DNA from: Lachnospiraceae bacterium C10 | GTDB lineage: Bacteria; Bacillota; Clostridia; Lachnospirales; Lachnospiraceae | NCBI GenBank assembly: GCA_900100095.1 | Contig: FMTN01000018.1 | Span: forward strand, 1-64,000 | Reading direction: 5' to 3' | DNA: 64,000 nt | Shown here: piece after piece, positions 27,532-37,338 of the stretch | Position numbering within the stretch: position 1 is the stretch's first letter | Layout of the letters: each line of letters starts with the position of its first letter | Notes under the pieces: model-generated | Told to the model about the DNA's origin: nothing | Seen by the model: the letters and a program-made list of their open reading frames with translations, nothing else | Database searches by the model: none | Position numbers and translations under genes: made by a program

Positions 27532-29445
27532 TTACTTCTCCTTCTTCTTACTACTCTTCTGCTCAATGTTACAATACGGCAGAATTGTTTTCATAATGTT
27601 GTGTGCAACCTCCTGCGCATAGGTTGAATGCGCCTGGTCTTTTACATTCGGTTCGTTGACTACAACATAAATCATGAGCTGTGGATCCTCAACCGGAGCA
27701 AATCCGATGAAGGATACCAGATATTTCTTATCTTTACGTGGCTGTTTCTCTGCTGTACCGGTCTTACCTCCGATATCATAGCCCTTGACCGCTGCCGTCA
27801 CTCCCGTACCGCCTGTTACAACAGAACGAAGATAACTTCTCAACTTCTTGCTGGTCTGTGCCGATATGGTCTTCTTCTCGATCACCGGATCATACTGCCA
27901 GACAACATTGCCTGCATCATCACGAACCTCTGTCATAACATGGGGCTGATAAAGGTTACCGCCATTGATAAGGGAACAAAAACCGCTGGCCAGCTGAACC
28001 ATCGTCGTATTGAAGTTCTGGCCGAAGGCATTGGTTCCCAGGTTGACCGGAGTCTTTTTCAAAGCCTCTTCATCATATAAAAGGCTGTCCGTTCTCGGTT
28101 CACCCGGAAGGTCAATTCCCGTCTTCTGACCGAAACCGAAAAGATGCTGATAATCATGGAAGGTCCTTGGACCGATCCGGCTTCCTATCTGCATCAGCGC
28201 GTCATTGCAGGAATACATAAGCGCGTGACGGATATCGACGATTCCATGATGGGATTCGCATCGTACAAAAACATTACCTGCAAACTTCTGGCCACCATCG
28301 CACATGAAGGATTCACTGCCCTTTAACACACCGCTTTCAAGACCCATGGCGATGGTAAAAGGCTTCGCTGTCGAACCCGGCTCATACGTAAAGCTCACCG
28401 GGAAGTTCTGCCAGATTCCGTTCAATGCGTCCAGCTGCGCCTTATCATCCATTGCCGCCAGCTGCTGTTCCGTATACACACCGGAGAGGTCTCTTGGCTT
28501 TGTTAAATCAAATGTCGGATAAGAAACCATGGCCTTAATCTCACCGTTGTTTGGATTCATGACAAGAACCGCTGTATTAAGACTTCCTCTCTTCCCGCCT
28601 TTCGCAAGCTTTTTATTATATTTTTGCACCTCTTTCATTGCGGCATTCTGGATCATCAGATCAATGGAGGTCACCAGTGTTTTTCCGTTCTTTGGTTCTG
28701 CAACCGTATTCTCCATCTGGTTGTTTTCATTCTGATAGCCATAGCTTCTGCCGTTGACACCGTTCAGCACATTGTTGTATTGGTGCTCAAGCCCTGTCAC
28801 GCCCTCATTACCGGCAGCTGTAAATCCGATCAGCTGGGAGGCAAGGGTTGGATAAGGATACTCTCGTTTGTACTCCTTTTCAAACCATATGCCCGTGATC
28901 TTGGAAGCAGTACTCTCATCCTCCATGATCTTCTGGAAGGCATGCATTTTCTTGTAGCTCACCTGTTTGAGCAGAACCTTGTACTGACTCTTCGGTTTCT
29001 TTGCCACATATTCTTTAATCTCTGATTCTTTAATCTTTGGAAAACTTCTCGACAGATAGTAAGCCGTTGTGGATATAATGCCTTCATTCTCATTATATTC
29101 CTTGCCGTGCCGTGCCGCGCGCTTTGCTTCCTGCTCTGCAGCAGCATTCAACTCCTTACAATCCAGTATGATGTTATATACATCCACAGATGTCGCAAGG
29201 ACGCTTCCTTTTACATCCACAATATCCCCTCTCTTGTAGGGAATTACCGTACTGGAATATCCTTGCTGGGACAAGACAATCTTCTGATATCTCTCACCGT
29301 CCACTGCCTGAATTACCATAACACGAATCACAAGTAATATCAGTAGACAACAAACTAGCATAAAGCATCGCACCAAAGTGCTCTGCATTCGTTTCATGAT
29401 TCTGGTCTGGCGTATACGTTTTTTTCTTCTCCGTCTATTAGCCAT
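27532..29445 (-). CDS. ftsI: Class B penicillin-binding protein (FtsI/SpoVD type)
   Basis: 637 residues. A basic cytoplasmic tail (MANRRRRKKRIRQTR), one membrane helix (about 24-45), a dimerisation domain and a transpeptidase domain with SxxK EPGSTAKPF, SxN YSCNDA and KTGTAEKQ. It cross-links septal peptidoglycan as the partner of FtsW. There is no PASTA domain, so a pbpB/FtsI role is favoured over a typical SpoVD, although sporulation use cannot be excluded. The start is ATG 29445 with AAGGTG upstream; an earlier in-frame start lacks a site. Confidence 0.92.
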   Translation of the reverse strand: MANRRRRKKRIRQTRIMKRMQSTLVRCFMLVCCLLILLVIRVMVIQAVDGERYQKIVLSQQGYSSTVIPYKRGDIVDVKGSVLATSVDVYNIILDCKELNAAAEQEAKRAARHGKEYNENEGIISTTAYYLSRSFPKIKESEIKEYVAKKPKSQYKVLLKQVSYKKMHAFQKIMEDESTASKITGIWFEKEYKREYPYPTLASQLIGFTAAGNEGVTGLEHQYNNVLNGVNGRSYGYQNENNQMENTVAEPKNGKTLVTSIDLMIQNAAMKEVQKYNKKLAKGGKRGSLNTAVLVMNPNNGEIKAMVSYPTFDLTKPRDLSGVYTEQQLAAMDDKAQLDALNGIWQNFPVSFTYEPGSTAKPFTIAMGLESGVLKGSESFMCDGGQKFAGNVFVRCESHHGIVDIRHALMYSCNDALMQIGSRIGPRTFHDYQHLFGFGQKTGIDLPGEPRTDSLLYDEEALKKTPVNLGTNAFGQNFNTTMVQLASGFCSLINGGNLYQPHVMTEVRDDAGNVVWQYDPVIEKKTISAQTSKKLRSYLRSVVTGGTGVTAAVKGYDIGGKTGTAEKQPRKDKKYLVSFIGFAPVEDPQLMIYVVVNEPNVKDQAHSTYAQEVAHNIMKTILPYCNIEQKSSKKKEK

Positions 29446-29519
29446 ACTTATCACCTTTACATGTACACAAAGGAACAAGCGCCAGAATGATGCCATTCTG
29501 GCGCTCGTCCTATTCTACC

Positions 29520-30020
29520 TCATTTATCTGATTCTGTATACTGACTCATATAATCTTCATCTGTCATAGAGTAATACTGAATCTGCTTGCTGGTAGCATA
29601 CTTCATCCCAAGCTTCTTCATTGCTTTCTTTCGAATCCGGTCAAGACCCGCAGTTGTAGCAATTCTGCTCTCAATGGCAGCATTCTCCGCCTTAAGGTCA
29701 CTGATCTCCTTCTGCATTCCGGACACATTTTGCATACTCGCTGTAATACCGTTTTGCAGATAGATAAACGCAGTAAAGAAAAGACCTAATACGAGAATGG
29801 ACGCCAAAAGAGAAATCATATGGGTCTTTTTGGCCCGAAGCATTCTGGCGTTGATTCTTGCGCGCATCTTTCGTTCACGCTCACGGCGTTCTCTCTGTCT
29901 TCGAAGTCTTTCTTCATGAGCGGGCATCGTTTCAAACTGATGCGCCTCCGCTCCGCTTTCATAATAATAGCTTTGTATCTCTCTCATAGGCCCCCACTCA
30001 TAGTTCCCAAGCTTTACCAA
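29520..30020 (-). CDS. ftsL: FtsL-like division protein
   Basis: About 166 residues. A highly charged Arg/Glu cytoplasmic stretch (about 35-65) precedes one membrane helix (about 68-90) and a coiled coil (about 92-120: MQKEISDLKAENAAIESRI). This and its place between rsmH and the PBP gene identify the FtsL/DivIC-type bridge subunit. The start is uncertain: TTG at 30020, six bases after rsmH with a weak AGGGA, or ATG at 29987 (MREIQSYYY) after a G-rich stretch. The cytoplasmic tail is longer than usual. Confidence 0.8.
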   Translation of the reverse strand: MVKLGNYEWGPMREIQSYYYESGAEAHQFETMPAHEERLRRQRERRERERKMRARINARMLRAKKTHMISLLASILVLGLFFTAFIYLQNGITASMQNVSGMQKEISDLKAENAAIESRIATTAGLDRIRKKAMKKLGMKYATSKQIQYYSMTDEDYMSQYTESDK

Positions 30021-30026
30021 TCATCC

Positions 30027-30989
30027 CTAGACCGGATCACTGGTCGTTGACTGTTTCTTCACAAACACCCGAAGCTTTGCGCTTCGTGATCTTGAATTCT
30101 CTTCCAGTTCCTTTTCCGATGGAAGAATCGGCTTGCGGGTCAAAACATGACCCTTTGATATCTTCCCGCAGACACATACCGGAAAGTCCGGCGGGCAGGT
30201 ACAAGGATGCTCATTCCTCTTAAAGCAGCTCTTTACAATCCGGTCTTCGAGAGAATGGAAGGTAATGATACAAAGCCTTCCATCTTCTGCCAAGAGGTCA
30301 ATCATCTCATCAAGATGATCCTCTAACACACTAAGCTCCCTGTTAAGTTCAATTCGAATCGCCTGGAAGGTTCTCTTCGATGGATGTCCACCGGTCTTCT
30401 GGCTCTTCATCGGAATGCTTCTTCGAATGACATCGTTTAAATCACCCGTTGTCAAAAACGGCTTCGCATCCCTCTCGCTTACAATATTTCTGGCAATCCT
30501 GGCAGCATATCGCTCTTCGCCGTAATCCCGAAGGATTCTTGTGAGCTCACGTTCTGAATACGTATTCACAATATCTGCCGCCGTAAGAGACGCCTCCTGA
30601 TCCATACGCATATCAAGAGGTGCATCCTCCTGCATATAGGAGAATCCTCTCTCGCCGGTATCCAGCTGGAAGGAAGAAACACCAAGATCCAACACGATAC
30701 CGTCTACTTTTGTAATCCCAAGACGTTTCACATCCTCTACCATATGCTCATAATTGTCATGCACAATGGTAACACGGTTCTCATAAGGGGAAAGTCTCTT
30801 CGTTGCTGCTGCAATCGCATCACGATCCTGATCGATTCCAATCAGCCGGCCCTCATCTGACAGCCGGGATGCAATAACACTTGAATGTCCGGCTCCACCC
30901 AGGGTGCCGTCTACATAAATTCCATTCTCTTTGATCTGAAGAGCATCGATTGTCTCTTGCAGCATAACCGAATAGTGCTTAAATTCCAT
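30027..30989 (-). CDS. rsmH: 16S rRNA m4C1402 methyltransferase RsmH
   Basis: 320 residues. It uses SAM to methylate the N4 position of C1402 in 16S rRNA. Motifs are the N-terminal [13 protein letters not shown], the SAM loop [38 protein letters not shown] and [15 protein letters not shown]. Its ATG overlaps the mraZ stop by one base (TAATG), so translation is coupled. It is the second gene of the cluster. Confidence 0.96.
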   Translation of the reverse strand: MEFKHYSVMLQETIDALQIKENGIYVDGTLGGAGHSSVIASRLSDEGRLIGIDQDRDAIAAATKRLSPYENRVTIVHDNYEHMVEDVKRLGITKVDGIVLDLGVSSFQLDTGERGFSYMQEDAPLDMRMDQEASLTAADIVNTYSERELTRILRDYGEERYAARIARNIVSERDAKPFLTTGDLNDVIRRSIPMKSQKTGGHPSKRTFQAIRIELNRELSVLEDHLDEMIDLLAEDGRLCIITFHSLEDRIVKSCFKRNEHPCTCPPDFPVCVCGKISKGHVLTRKPILPSEKELEENSRSRSAKLRVFVKKQSTTSDPV

Positions 30990-31420
30990 TAGATATTAAG
31001 TCCCATCTCTCCAAAACTCTCGGCAACCTCATCGATATCATCGAAGGTGCTTGCCTCATCCCACTTCTGCTTGTCCCATACCTCAATACGGGTCAAATTA
31101 CCTGCAAGGACAACTTCCTTTGTAAGTCCTGCGAACTCTCGAAGATTCGCCGGAATCAGGACACGTCCCTGCTTGTCAATTTCCAGGTTGCATGCAGAGG
31201 CAAAGAAAAAACGTGTCAGCTTACGGACATTGCCTGTCATGCTCCCCAGATTCTGAAAGTGTTCTTCGAATTTGTGCCATTCCTCATAGGAATAGCCGTA
31301 GAGGCATCCATCCAGTCCCTTGGTCAGTACAAACTCACTGCCTAACTGTTCTCTAAACTTAGCCGGAACAATCAGACGCCCTTTCGGGTCAATGGTGTGG
31401 CTGTACTCACCCATGAACAT
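30989..31420 (-). CDS. mraZ: Transcriptional regulator MraZ
   Basis: 143 residues, the standard length, with two AbrB-like DNA-binding halves: [17 protein letters not shown] and [17 protein letters not shown]. MraZ forms rings that bind tandem boxes upstream of its own gene and usually represses the division operon. The start is ATG 31420 with AAGGAGG eight bases upstream; another ATG lies two codons downstream. It is the first gene of the cluster, just behind a four-box array at 31431-31470. Confidence 0.96.
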   Translation of the reverse strand: MFMGEYSHTIDPKGRLIVPAKFREQLGSEFVLTKGLDGCLYGYSYEEWHKFEEHFQNLGSMTGNVRKLTRFFFASACNLEIDKQGRVLIPANLREFAGLTKEVVLAGNLTRIEVWDKQKWDEASTFDDIDEVAESFGEMGLNI

Positions 31421-31430
31421 CAGGAACACC

Positions 31431-31470
31431 TCCTTCCACTTTCTACCACTTTCATCCACTTCGAACCACT
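31431..31470 (-). promoter_or_regulatory. MraZ operator: four AGTGG boxes at 10-bp spacing
   Basis: On the minus strand AGTGG recurs exactly every ten bases four times. The + strand blocks end in CCACT at 31440, 31450, 31460 and 31470. This matches the tandem boxes bound by the MraZ ring in other bacteria. The array lies between the -10 element and the ribosome binding site, a position fitting repression. Confidence 0.85.
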
Positions 31471-31479
31471 TTTGTAATT

Positions 31480-31508
31480 ATTTTACGCATAATAAGGTTG
31501 CTTTGCAA
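31480..31508 (-). promoter_or_regulatory. Promoter of the mraZ division cluster
   Basis: TTGCAA (31508-31503), 17 bases, TAAAAT (31485-31480) on the minus strand. The expected start of transcription is about 31473, at the edge of the MraZ-box array. Confidence 0.8.
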
Positions 31509-31540
31509 GGCAAAAAGCCCGTGGTTAAGCGGTTTGCGAA

Positions 31541-31580
31541 ATGTGGAGTAAGGTGGAGGATTGTGGTGGGACGTGGATGA
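31541..31580 (+). promoter_or_regulatory. Second four-box MraZ-type array, opposite orientation
   Basis: GTGG recurs on the plus strand at 31543, 31553, 31563 and 31573, again with a perfect ten-base period. It sits upstream of the promoter, about 70 bases from the first array and inverted to it. No plus-strand gene follows. The remaining bases to 31682 hold nothing recognisable. Confidence 0.65.
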
Positions 31581-31682
31581 CACAAGATATAGTGGCTGTT
31601 CTTGTATACAACTCCCATATCTGCTGATACCATCATTTTTTGTTGGTTTTTACCAAAATTTATGTTCGATTCTTCCGGCATA

Positions 31683-31717
31683 AAAAAACTCCTGCTTCCG
31701 CCACGGAAACAGGAGTT
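31683..31717 (-). terminator. Intrinsic terminator after lgt
   Basis: ACTCCTGTTTCCG pairs with CGGAAGCAGGAGT, followed by seven T on the minus strand. It ends the pheS-pheT-queA-lgt transcript. Confidence 0.88.
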
Positions 31718-31720
31718 TCT

Positions 31721-32617
31721 TTATTTTTCTACAGATTCTGAAGGTTCTTTCGCCTTCCATAACTTACGGTAGTTTCCCCACCAAAGCCAGATGACAGAAC
31801 CGGCAATCAGGCAGGCTGCCAAAAGCTGTGAAACCGGAATCTGTGTTCCCGGAATCTTAAGCTGATCGGTTCGAATTGCTTCAATCCAGTATCTTCCAAT
31901 TCCATACAGGCAAAGATACAAGGCAAAAATCTCTCCGTCAAAATGCTTATGGCGCTTCCGAAACCAAAGCAGGAACACAAGCACTCCAAGGTTCCATAAG
32001 GACTCATACAAAAACGTCGGATGCACCTGAATGCAGGCTACCCCGTCAATGTTTTTGATATGCATCATCATTTCTGCCGTCACATCGTCCTGTGTCCGGA
32101 TGGAATCCATCGGAAGGCGCATAGCAAGCAGATTATTTGTATAACCGCCAAAGACTTCCCGATTGAAGAAATTTCCCCATCGGCCAAAGATCTGTCCGAT
32201 CAGGACGCCGAAAATCACAACATCGGCCACCTGCAAAAACTTCATTTTCTTGACCAGGCAGACAAGAAACACGGTCAATGCTCCGCCAAGAATACCTCCA
32301 TAGATTGCAAGGCCGCCGGCTCTTAAATTGAAGATCGACAAAAGATCGTCCTTATAAAGATCCCAGGAAAAAGCCACATAATACAGCCGCGCCCCGACAA
32401 CACCAAAGAACAGTCCCCACAGAAAGATATCCATGTAATCCTCCTGCTTATAGCCCAGGCGTTTGACCTCTTTCATGATAAAAGCAAAGGCTACGACCAT
32501 TCCCAGCGCAATGACACAACCGTAAAAAGCAATTGTAAACGATCCGATTGCAAATTGTTTGCCCACATGAGGCAACAGGATGTGCAGATTCGGAAATGCA
32601 ATACTATCCTTATACAT
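31721..32617 (-). CDS. lgt: Prolipoprotein diacylglyceryl transferase Lgt
   Basis: 298 residues with about seven membrane helices. It transfers diacylglycerol from phosphatidylglycerol to the lipobox Cys of prolipoproteins. Diagnostic pieces are the GGLAIYGGILGG signature, GARLYYVAF, FGRWGNFFNREVFGG and HPTFLYES. The start is ATG 32617 (MYKDSIAFPN) with AGAGA upstream; a much longer in-frame extension into queA lacks a site. It follows queA by 13 bases. Confidence 0.94.
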   Translation of the reverse strand: MYKDSIAFPNLHILLPHVGKQFAIGSFTIAFYGCVIALGMVVAFAFIMKEVKRLGYKQEDYMDIFLWGLFFGVVGARLYYVAFSWDLYKDDLLSIFNLRAGGLAIYGGILGGALTVFLVCLVKKMKFLQVADVVIFGVLIGQIFGRWGNFFNREVFGGYTNNLLAMRLPMDSIRTQDDVTAEMMMHIKNIDGVACIQVHPTFLYESLWNLGVLVFLLWFRKRHKHFDGEIFALYLCLYGIGRYWIEAIRTDQLKIPGTQIPVSQLLAACLIAGSVIWLWWGNYRKLWKAKEPSESVEK

Positions 32618-32630
32618 ATCAGTTCTCTTT

Positions 32631-33695
32631 CTAGTCTGCCGGATTAATAAACATGGCATCTCCAAAGCTGAAGAAACGGTAACGCTCCTCCACTGCTTTT
32701 CTGTATGCAGCAAGAACATGCTCTCTTCCTGCAAGGGATGATACCAGCATAATCAAGGTAGACTTCGGAAGATGGAAGTTGGTAATCAACCCGTCTACCA
32801 CCTTCCATTGATAACCCGGATGAATGAAGATACTTGTATTACCGCTGGCACTTTGCATATGTCCGTCTTCAGAAGCAACGGTCTCAAGGGTTCTTACACT
32901 GGTCGTACCAACTGCAATCACACGGCCGCCCTTTGCCTTCGTTTCATTGATCAATTTGGCACTTTCTTCACTGACCTGATAATATTCCGAGTGCATCTCG
33001 TGTTCTCTTACATCATCTACCTTAACCGGACGGAAGGTTCCAAGTCCCACATGAAGTGTGACCTCAGCAATCGAAACGCCCTTGGCCTTCACCTCCTCCA
33101 GCAGTTCCTTCGTAAAGTGAAGTCCTGCCGTCGGGGCTGCAGCAGATCCGTCATATTTAGCATAGACGGTCTGATATCTTGTCCTGTCTTCCAGCTTGTG
33201 CGTAATGTAGGGCGGAAGCGGCATCTCACCCAGGCGATCCAGGATTTCTTCAAAAATCCCTTCGTATTCAAAACGTACCAGACGATCTCCGCCTTCCACC
33301 ACTTCTAAAATCTCACCTTTTAAAAGGCCACCTCCGAAGCTGACACGGGCTCCCGGGCGAAGCTTTTTCCCCGGATGAACCAAGGTCTCCCAGACGTCTT
33401 TCTCCCGGCGTTTCAGAAGCAAAAGCTCAATACGGGCTCCTGTTCCCTCTTTTTCACCGATCAAACGCGCCGGTATAACCTTGGTATTATTCAAAACCAG
33501 GCAGTCTCCCGGTTTCAGGTAATCCAGAATATCACGGAAATGATGATGGCTTACCTGACCGCTTGTCTTTCCTAATACCATTAATCGGGAAGAGCTGCGA
33601 TCCAGGAGCGGATCCTGTGCGATAAGCTCCTCCGGAAGTTCATAATCATACGCTGACAAATGCATTTCAAACTCAGCCGTATCTTTTGTATCCAT
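32631..33695 (-). CDS. queA: tRNA preQ1(34) S-adenosylmethionine ribosyltransferase-isomerase QueA
   Basis: 354 residues. It converts preQ1 at the wobble base of tRNA to epoxyqueuosine using SAM as ribosyl donor. Motifs include [51 protein letters not shown] and [20 protein letters not shown] lies seven bases before the ATG. The next enzyme in the route, QueH, is encoded about 30 kb away at 62974. It follows pheT by ten bases. Confidence 0.96.
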   Translation of the reverse strand: MDTKDTAEFEMHLSAYDYELPEELIAQDPLLDRSSSRLMVLGKTSGQVSHHHFRDILDYLKPGDCLVLNNTKVIPARLIGEKEGTGARIELLLLKRREKDVWETLVHPGKKLRPGARVSFGGGLLKGEILEVVEGGDRLVRFEYEGIFEEILDRLGEMPLPPYITHKLEDRTRYQTVYAKYDGSAAAPTAGLHFTKELLEEVKAKGVSIAEVTLHVGLGTFRPVKVDDVREHEMHSEYYQVSEESAKLINETKAKGGRVIAVGTTSVRTLETVASEDGHMQSASGNTSIFIHPGYQWKVVDGLITNFHLPKSTLIMLVSSLAGREHVLAAYRKAVEERYRFFSFGDAMFINPAD

Positions 33696-33705
33696 TCTTA
33701 TATCC

Positions 33706-36123
33706 TTACTGTCTAAGAGCTACATTCAGCTCTTTTAATGCTTTCATGATTCGTTCCATTGCGCTGTTGACATCTTCATCAGAAAGATTACGATCCTTTG
33801 CACGGAAGGTCAGGCTGTATGACAGTGACTTATGGCCGGAAAGGACCTGTGCACCCTCATATACATCGAAGAGCTCATACTTCTCAAGATACTCTCCGCC
33901 TTCTTTTTCAAAGACAGCTTCGATCTGACCTGCCAGCACTTCCTTTGGAACAACAAGAGAAACATCTCTTGAAGATGAAGGGAAGTTTGCAATGCCTGTG
34001 TACTTCTTCACGAAGTTTGCATGTTCTACAACAACCGGCATATCAATCACTGCAATGTAAACCCTGTCTTTTATATTGTAATTTCCTGCTACAACAGGAT
34101 GAACCTCTCCCAGGTAACCAAGCACGTGATCCTGATAGCAGATCTTTGCCTGACGGCCCGGATGAAGGAACGGCTTGCCTGCTGCCGGATCATAGGTGAT
34201 CTGGTTCTGTAAGCCAACCTTGCAAAGGAACTCTTCCACAGCGCCCTTCATTGTGAAGAAATCGCCATCACCGTAGAATCCCAGAGTAAACTGCATACGC
34301 TCATCCGGAAGCTCTGTAAGTGGAAGCTCCTTCGCAATATAGATATTACCCAGTTCATATAAGGAGACATCCTTATTGCGTCGGTTGTAGTTGGTTGAAA
34401 GGCTGTTTAACATACCGTTCAAAGAGAGGGTACGCATGATGGAGAAATCCTCACCCAGCGGATTGGAGATTCGGATTGCCTCTCTCTCCTTTGCATCCTC
34501 CGGAAGCAAAAGCTTATCAAACACCTTCGGGCTCTCGAAGGAATAGGTCATTGCCTGAGAGAAGCCGCAGTACTCTGCCACATCTCTTGCAATATCCTCA
34601 ATCTCCATCTTATAAGACTTGCCGCCTGCTGTTGCAGATGCTCTCGGAAGCGTAGTCAGAATCTTGTCATATCCATAGAAACGGGCAACCTCTTCCGCAA
34701 TGTCCGCAAAGGATAACAGATCCTGACGGAAGGTCGGAATAATAAGCTCCTGTGTCGTCTCATCATATCCAAGTTCGATCTTCTTAAGGTAGGCAAGCTG
34801 TGTCTCTGCATCGATGTCTGTTCCCAGGAAGGCATTTGTCTTCTCCGGCTCAAACTTGATACGGATCTCTTTCTTTTCCTCAGGGTAGATATCAATCACA
34901 CCACCGACAACCTCACCGGCGCCTAATTCTTCAATCAGCTGGCAGGCACGGTTCATCGCCTCGATCGCATTGTTTGGATCCAGTCCCTTTTCAAAAATAC
35001 CGGATGCCTCGGTACGCATACCAAGTCTCTTTGCTGAAAGACGGATATTGGTTCCGTCAAAGCATGCCGCCTCAAACAGCATGGTCTTGACCTGATCTGT
35101 GATCATGGAATTCTCACCGCCCATGATACCAGCAACACCGATTGGCTTCTCACCATCATTGATCATTAACATATCGTGATCAAGCTCATGTTCCTGACCG
35201 TCTAATGTCACAAACTTTTCACCGTCTGTTGCATTGTTAACCACGATCTTCTTACCGGCAATCTGGTCGAGGTCATAGGCATGCATCGGCTGTCCATACT
35301 CTTCCATGACATAGTTGGTAATATCCACGATATTGTTGATCGGGCGGATTCCCTGGCTGCGAAGTCTCTCCTGCATCCACTTTGGAGAAGGTTCGATCTT
35401 GATATTCTTAACGACGCGGGCTGTATAACGGCTGCAGAGGTCATGGTTTAACACCTCAACACTTACATAATCGTTAACATCCTCATCATTTCCTGTCTCT
35501 GTTACAACCGGAGGCTCGAACGGAAGGTCAAAGGTTGCTGCCGCTTCACGCGCAAGTCCGATCAAAGAGAAACAATCCACACGGTTGCTTGTAATCTCGT
35601 ACTCAACAACCACATCATCAAGGCCTAAATAGCTTACAGCATCCTCACCGACCGGTGCATCTTCTCCAAAGATATAAAGACCGTTTTCCGGAGCATCCGG
35701 GAAGAGATCTCTTGTAGCTCCCAGCTCTTCGATGGAGCACATCATACCATTGGATGGAACACCGCGAAGCTTACCGGCTTTGATCTTGATTCCACCCGGT
35801 GTCTTTGTTCCGTCGTGGCCTCCTGCCACGCGACCGCCATCTAATACAACCGGAACCTTTGCGCCGACAAATACGTTCGGAGCTCCGGTAACGATCTGGA
35901 TCTCTTCCGATCCGATATTAACCTGACAAATCACAAGCTTGTCTGCATCCGGATGCGGATCGATCTTATTCACCTGGCCGATCACAATTTTATCCAAATC
36001 TTCATTTTGCTTTACGAAGAATTCAACCTTGGAACCTGAAAGTGTCATAGCATCCGTATATTCCTGCGGATCAACGGTAAGTCCAGGAACCATTGCTGCA
36101 ATCCATTTTAAAGAAGTTTTCAT
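33706..36123 (-). CDS. pheT: Phenylalanyl-tRNA synthetase beta subunit
   Basis: 805 residues, the normal bacterial length. The N-terminal EMAP/OB tRNA-binding domain (about 40-150: [18 protein letters not shown]) is followed by the B3/B4 editing domain, B5, the catalytic-like core and a C-terminal ferredoxin-fold anticodon-binding domain ([16 protein letters not shown]). With PheS it forms the alpha2-beta2 enzyme charging tRNA-Phe. It lies 51 bases after pheS. Confidence 0.97.
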   Translation of the reverse strand: MKTSLKWIAAMVPGLTVDPQEYTDAMTLSGSKVEFFVKQNEDLDKIVIGQVNKIDPHPDADKLVICQVNIGSEEIQIVTGAPNVFVGAKVPVVLDGGRVAGGHDGTKTPGGIKIKAGKLRGVPSNGMMCSIEELGATRDLFPDAPENGLYIFGEDAPVGEDAVSYLGLDDVVVEYEITSNRVDCFSLIGLAREAAATFDLPFEPPVVTETGNDEDVNDYVSVEVLNHDLCSRYTARVVKNIKIEPSPKWMQERLRSQGIRPINNIVDITNYVMEEYGQPMHAYDLDQIAGKKIVVNNATDGEKFVTLDGQEHELDHDMLMINDGEKPIGVAGIMGGENSMITDQVKTMLFEAACFDGTNIRLSAKRLGMRTEASGIFEKGLDPNNAIEAMNRACQLIEELGAGEVVGGVIDIYPEEKKEIRIKFEPEKTNAFLGTDIDAETQLAYLKKIELGYDETTQELIIPTFRQDLLSFADIAEEVARFYGYDKILTTLPRASATAGGKSYKMEIEDIARDVAEYCGFSQAMTYSFESPKVFDKLLLPEDAKEREAIRISNPLGEDFSIMRTLSLNGMLNSLSTNYNRRNKDVSLYELGNIYIAKELPLTELPDERMQFTLGFYGDGDFFTMKGAVEEFLCKVGLQNQITYDPAAGKPFLHPGRQAKICYQDHVLGYLGEVHPVVAGNYNIKDRVYIAVIDMPVVVEHANFVKKYTGIANFPSSSRDVSLVVPKEVLAGQIEAVFEKEGGEYLEKYELFDVYEGAQVLSGHKSLSYSLTFRAKDRNLSDEDVNSAMERIMKALKELNVALRQ

Positions 36124-36174
36124 GATTTATTCCTCTCCTGCTCTATTTTCCATTCTGTATCAAACACCTTTTCC

Positions 36175-37197
36175 TTAGAACTGGGAAAGGAATCGATCAT
36201 CATTCTCGTAAAGGAGACGCATATCGTCGATCTCGTACTTTAAGAGTGCGATACGCTCAAGACCAATACCGAAGGCAAAACCGGAATACTCCTCCGGATC
36301 GATACCGCTCATCTTCAATACCTTCGGATGAACCATACCGCACCCAAGGATCTCAATCCAGCCCTCTCCCTTACAGAATCGGCAGCCCTTACCGCCACAC
36401 TTAAAGCAGGATACATCCATCTCTGCTGAAGGCTCTGTGAACGGGAAATGATGCGGACGGAACTTAACCTTGGTATCCTTACCGAACAGCTTTTGAACGA
36501 ACATCTGTAAGGTTCCCTTTAAATCCGAGAATGTAATTCCCTTGTCAATGACCATACCTTCAATCTGATGGAAGGAAGGAGAATGTGTTGCATCCACCTC
36601 ATCCGCACGGAATACACGTCCCGGTGCAATCATGCGAATTGGAGGTTTCTTGGCTTCCATGGTACGAACCTGTACCGGAGAAGTCTGTGTACGCAGAAGA
36701 ATATCCTTATTAATGTAAAACGTATCCTGTTCATCCTTTGCCGGATGGTTTGCCGGAATATTCAACGCTTCAAAGTTATAGTAATCCTTTTCAATCTCCG
36801 GACCTTCTACAACCTCAAATCCCATTCCCACGAAAATCTTCTCGACTTCTTCAAGAGCGATGGTATTCGGATGGCGATGTCCGATCTTATTCTTCTTGGC
36901 CGGGAGCGTCACGTCAATGGTCTCATTGGCAAGACGATGCTTCATCTGCTCTAATTCCATCTTCTCCTTCGCAGCGCCAAGTTTCTCCTCAATGGCCTTA
37001 CGTGTATCATTAACCCACTGTCCAACCTTCGGACGGTCTTCCGGAGCAACCTCCTTCATACTCTTAAGGATCGCTGTAAGCTCACCCTTTTTACCAAGGA
37101 AGGTGACTCTGGCCGAATTCAGCATTTCCGGATCCGTCGCATTTTCAATTTCACTGACAGCTTTCTGACGGATTTCCTCTAACTTTTCCTTCATCAT
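36175..37197 (-). CDS. pheS: Phenylalanyl-tRNA synthetase alpha subunit
   Basis: 340 residues. An N-terminal coiled coil precedes the class II catalytic core: motif 2 [19 protein letters not shown], motif 3 [18 protein letters not shown], and [20 protein letters not shown] in between. Two adjacent ATG codons can serve as start (37197, 37194). GAAGG sits four or seven bases before them, and a stronger AAAGGAG about 13 bases before. The leader is only about 70 bases, too short for a T-box. First gene of pheS-pheT-queA-lgt. Confidence 0.97.
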   Translation of the reverse strand: MMKEKLEEIRQKAVSEIENATDPEMLNSARVTFLGKKGELTAILKSMKEVAPEDRPKVGQWVNDTRKAIEEKLGAAKEKMELEQMKHRLANETIDVTLPAKKNKIGHRHPNTIALEEVEKIFVGMGFEVVEGPEIEKDYYNFEALNIPANHPAKDEQDTFYINKDILLRTQTSPVQVRTMEAKKPPIRMIAPGRVFRADEVDATHSPSFHQIEGMVIDKGITFSDLKGTLQMFVQKLFGKDTKVKFRPHHFPFTEPSAEMDVSCFKCGGKGCRFCKGEGWIEILGCGMVHPKVLKMSGIDPEEYSGFAFGIGLERIALLKYEIDDMRLLYENDDRFLSQF

Positions 37198-37276
37198 AGT
37201 GCCTTCATGTCTCCTTTTTCTTATATCCTACACGGTGGGTATACAATCCCCCACTATGCTCATTACGCCATTTTAT

Positions 37277-37305
37277 AGCATAATAAAATGGCAGGTGGAT
37301 GTCAA
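37277..37305 (-). promoter_or_regulatory. Promoter of the pheS operon inside the preceding terminator
   Basis: A consensus TTGACA (37305-37300), 17 bases, then TATGCT (37282-37277) on the minus strand. The -35 lies in the loop of the DUF3737 gene terminator. Confidence 0.6.
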
Positions 37306-37318
37306 CCGCCTGCCATTT
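37284..37318 (-). terminator. Hairpin after the DUF3737 gene
   Basis: AAATGGCAGG pairs with CCTGCCATTT on the minus strand, followed by a short T-rich stretch (TTTTATT). It is a moderate terminator 20 bases after the stop. Confidence 0.6.
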
Positions 37319-37338
37319 CATCGTAGTCCTGCTATCGT

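Noticed and set aside
31431-31580. Short regularly spaced repeats considered as a CRISPR remnant
   Set aside because: The period is only 10 bp and the unit 5 bp, next to mraZ; this fits MraZ boxes and not CRISPR.
37198-37283. T-box leader before pheS
   Set aside because: The predicted leader is about 70 bases and lacks T-box features.
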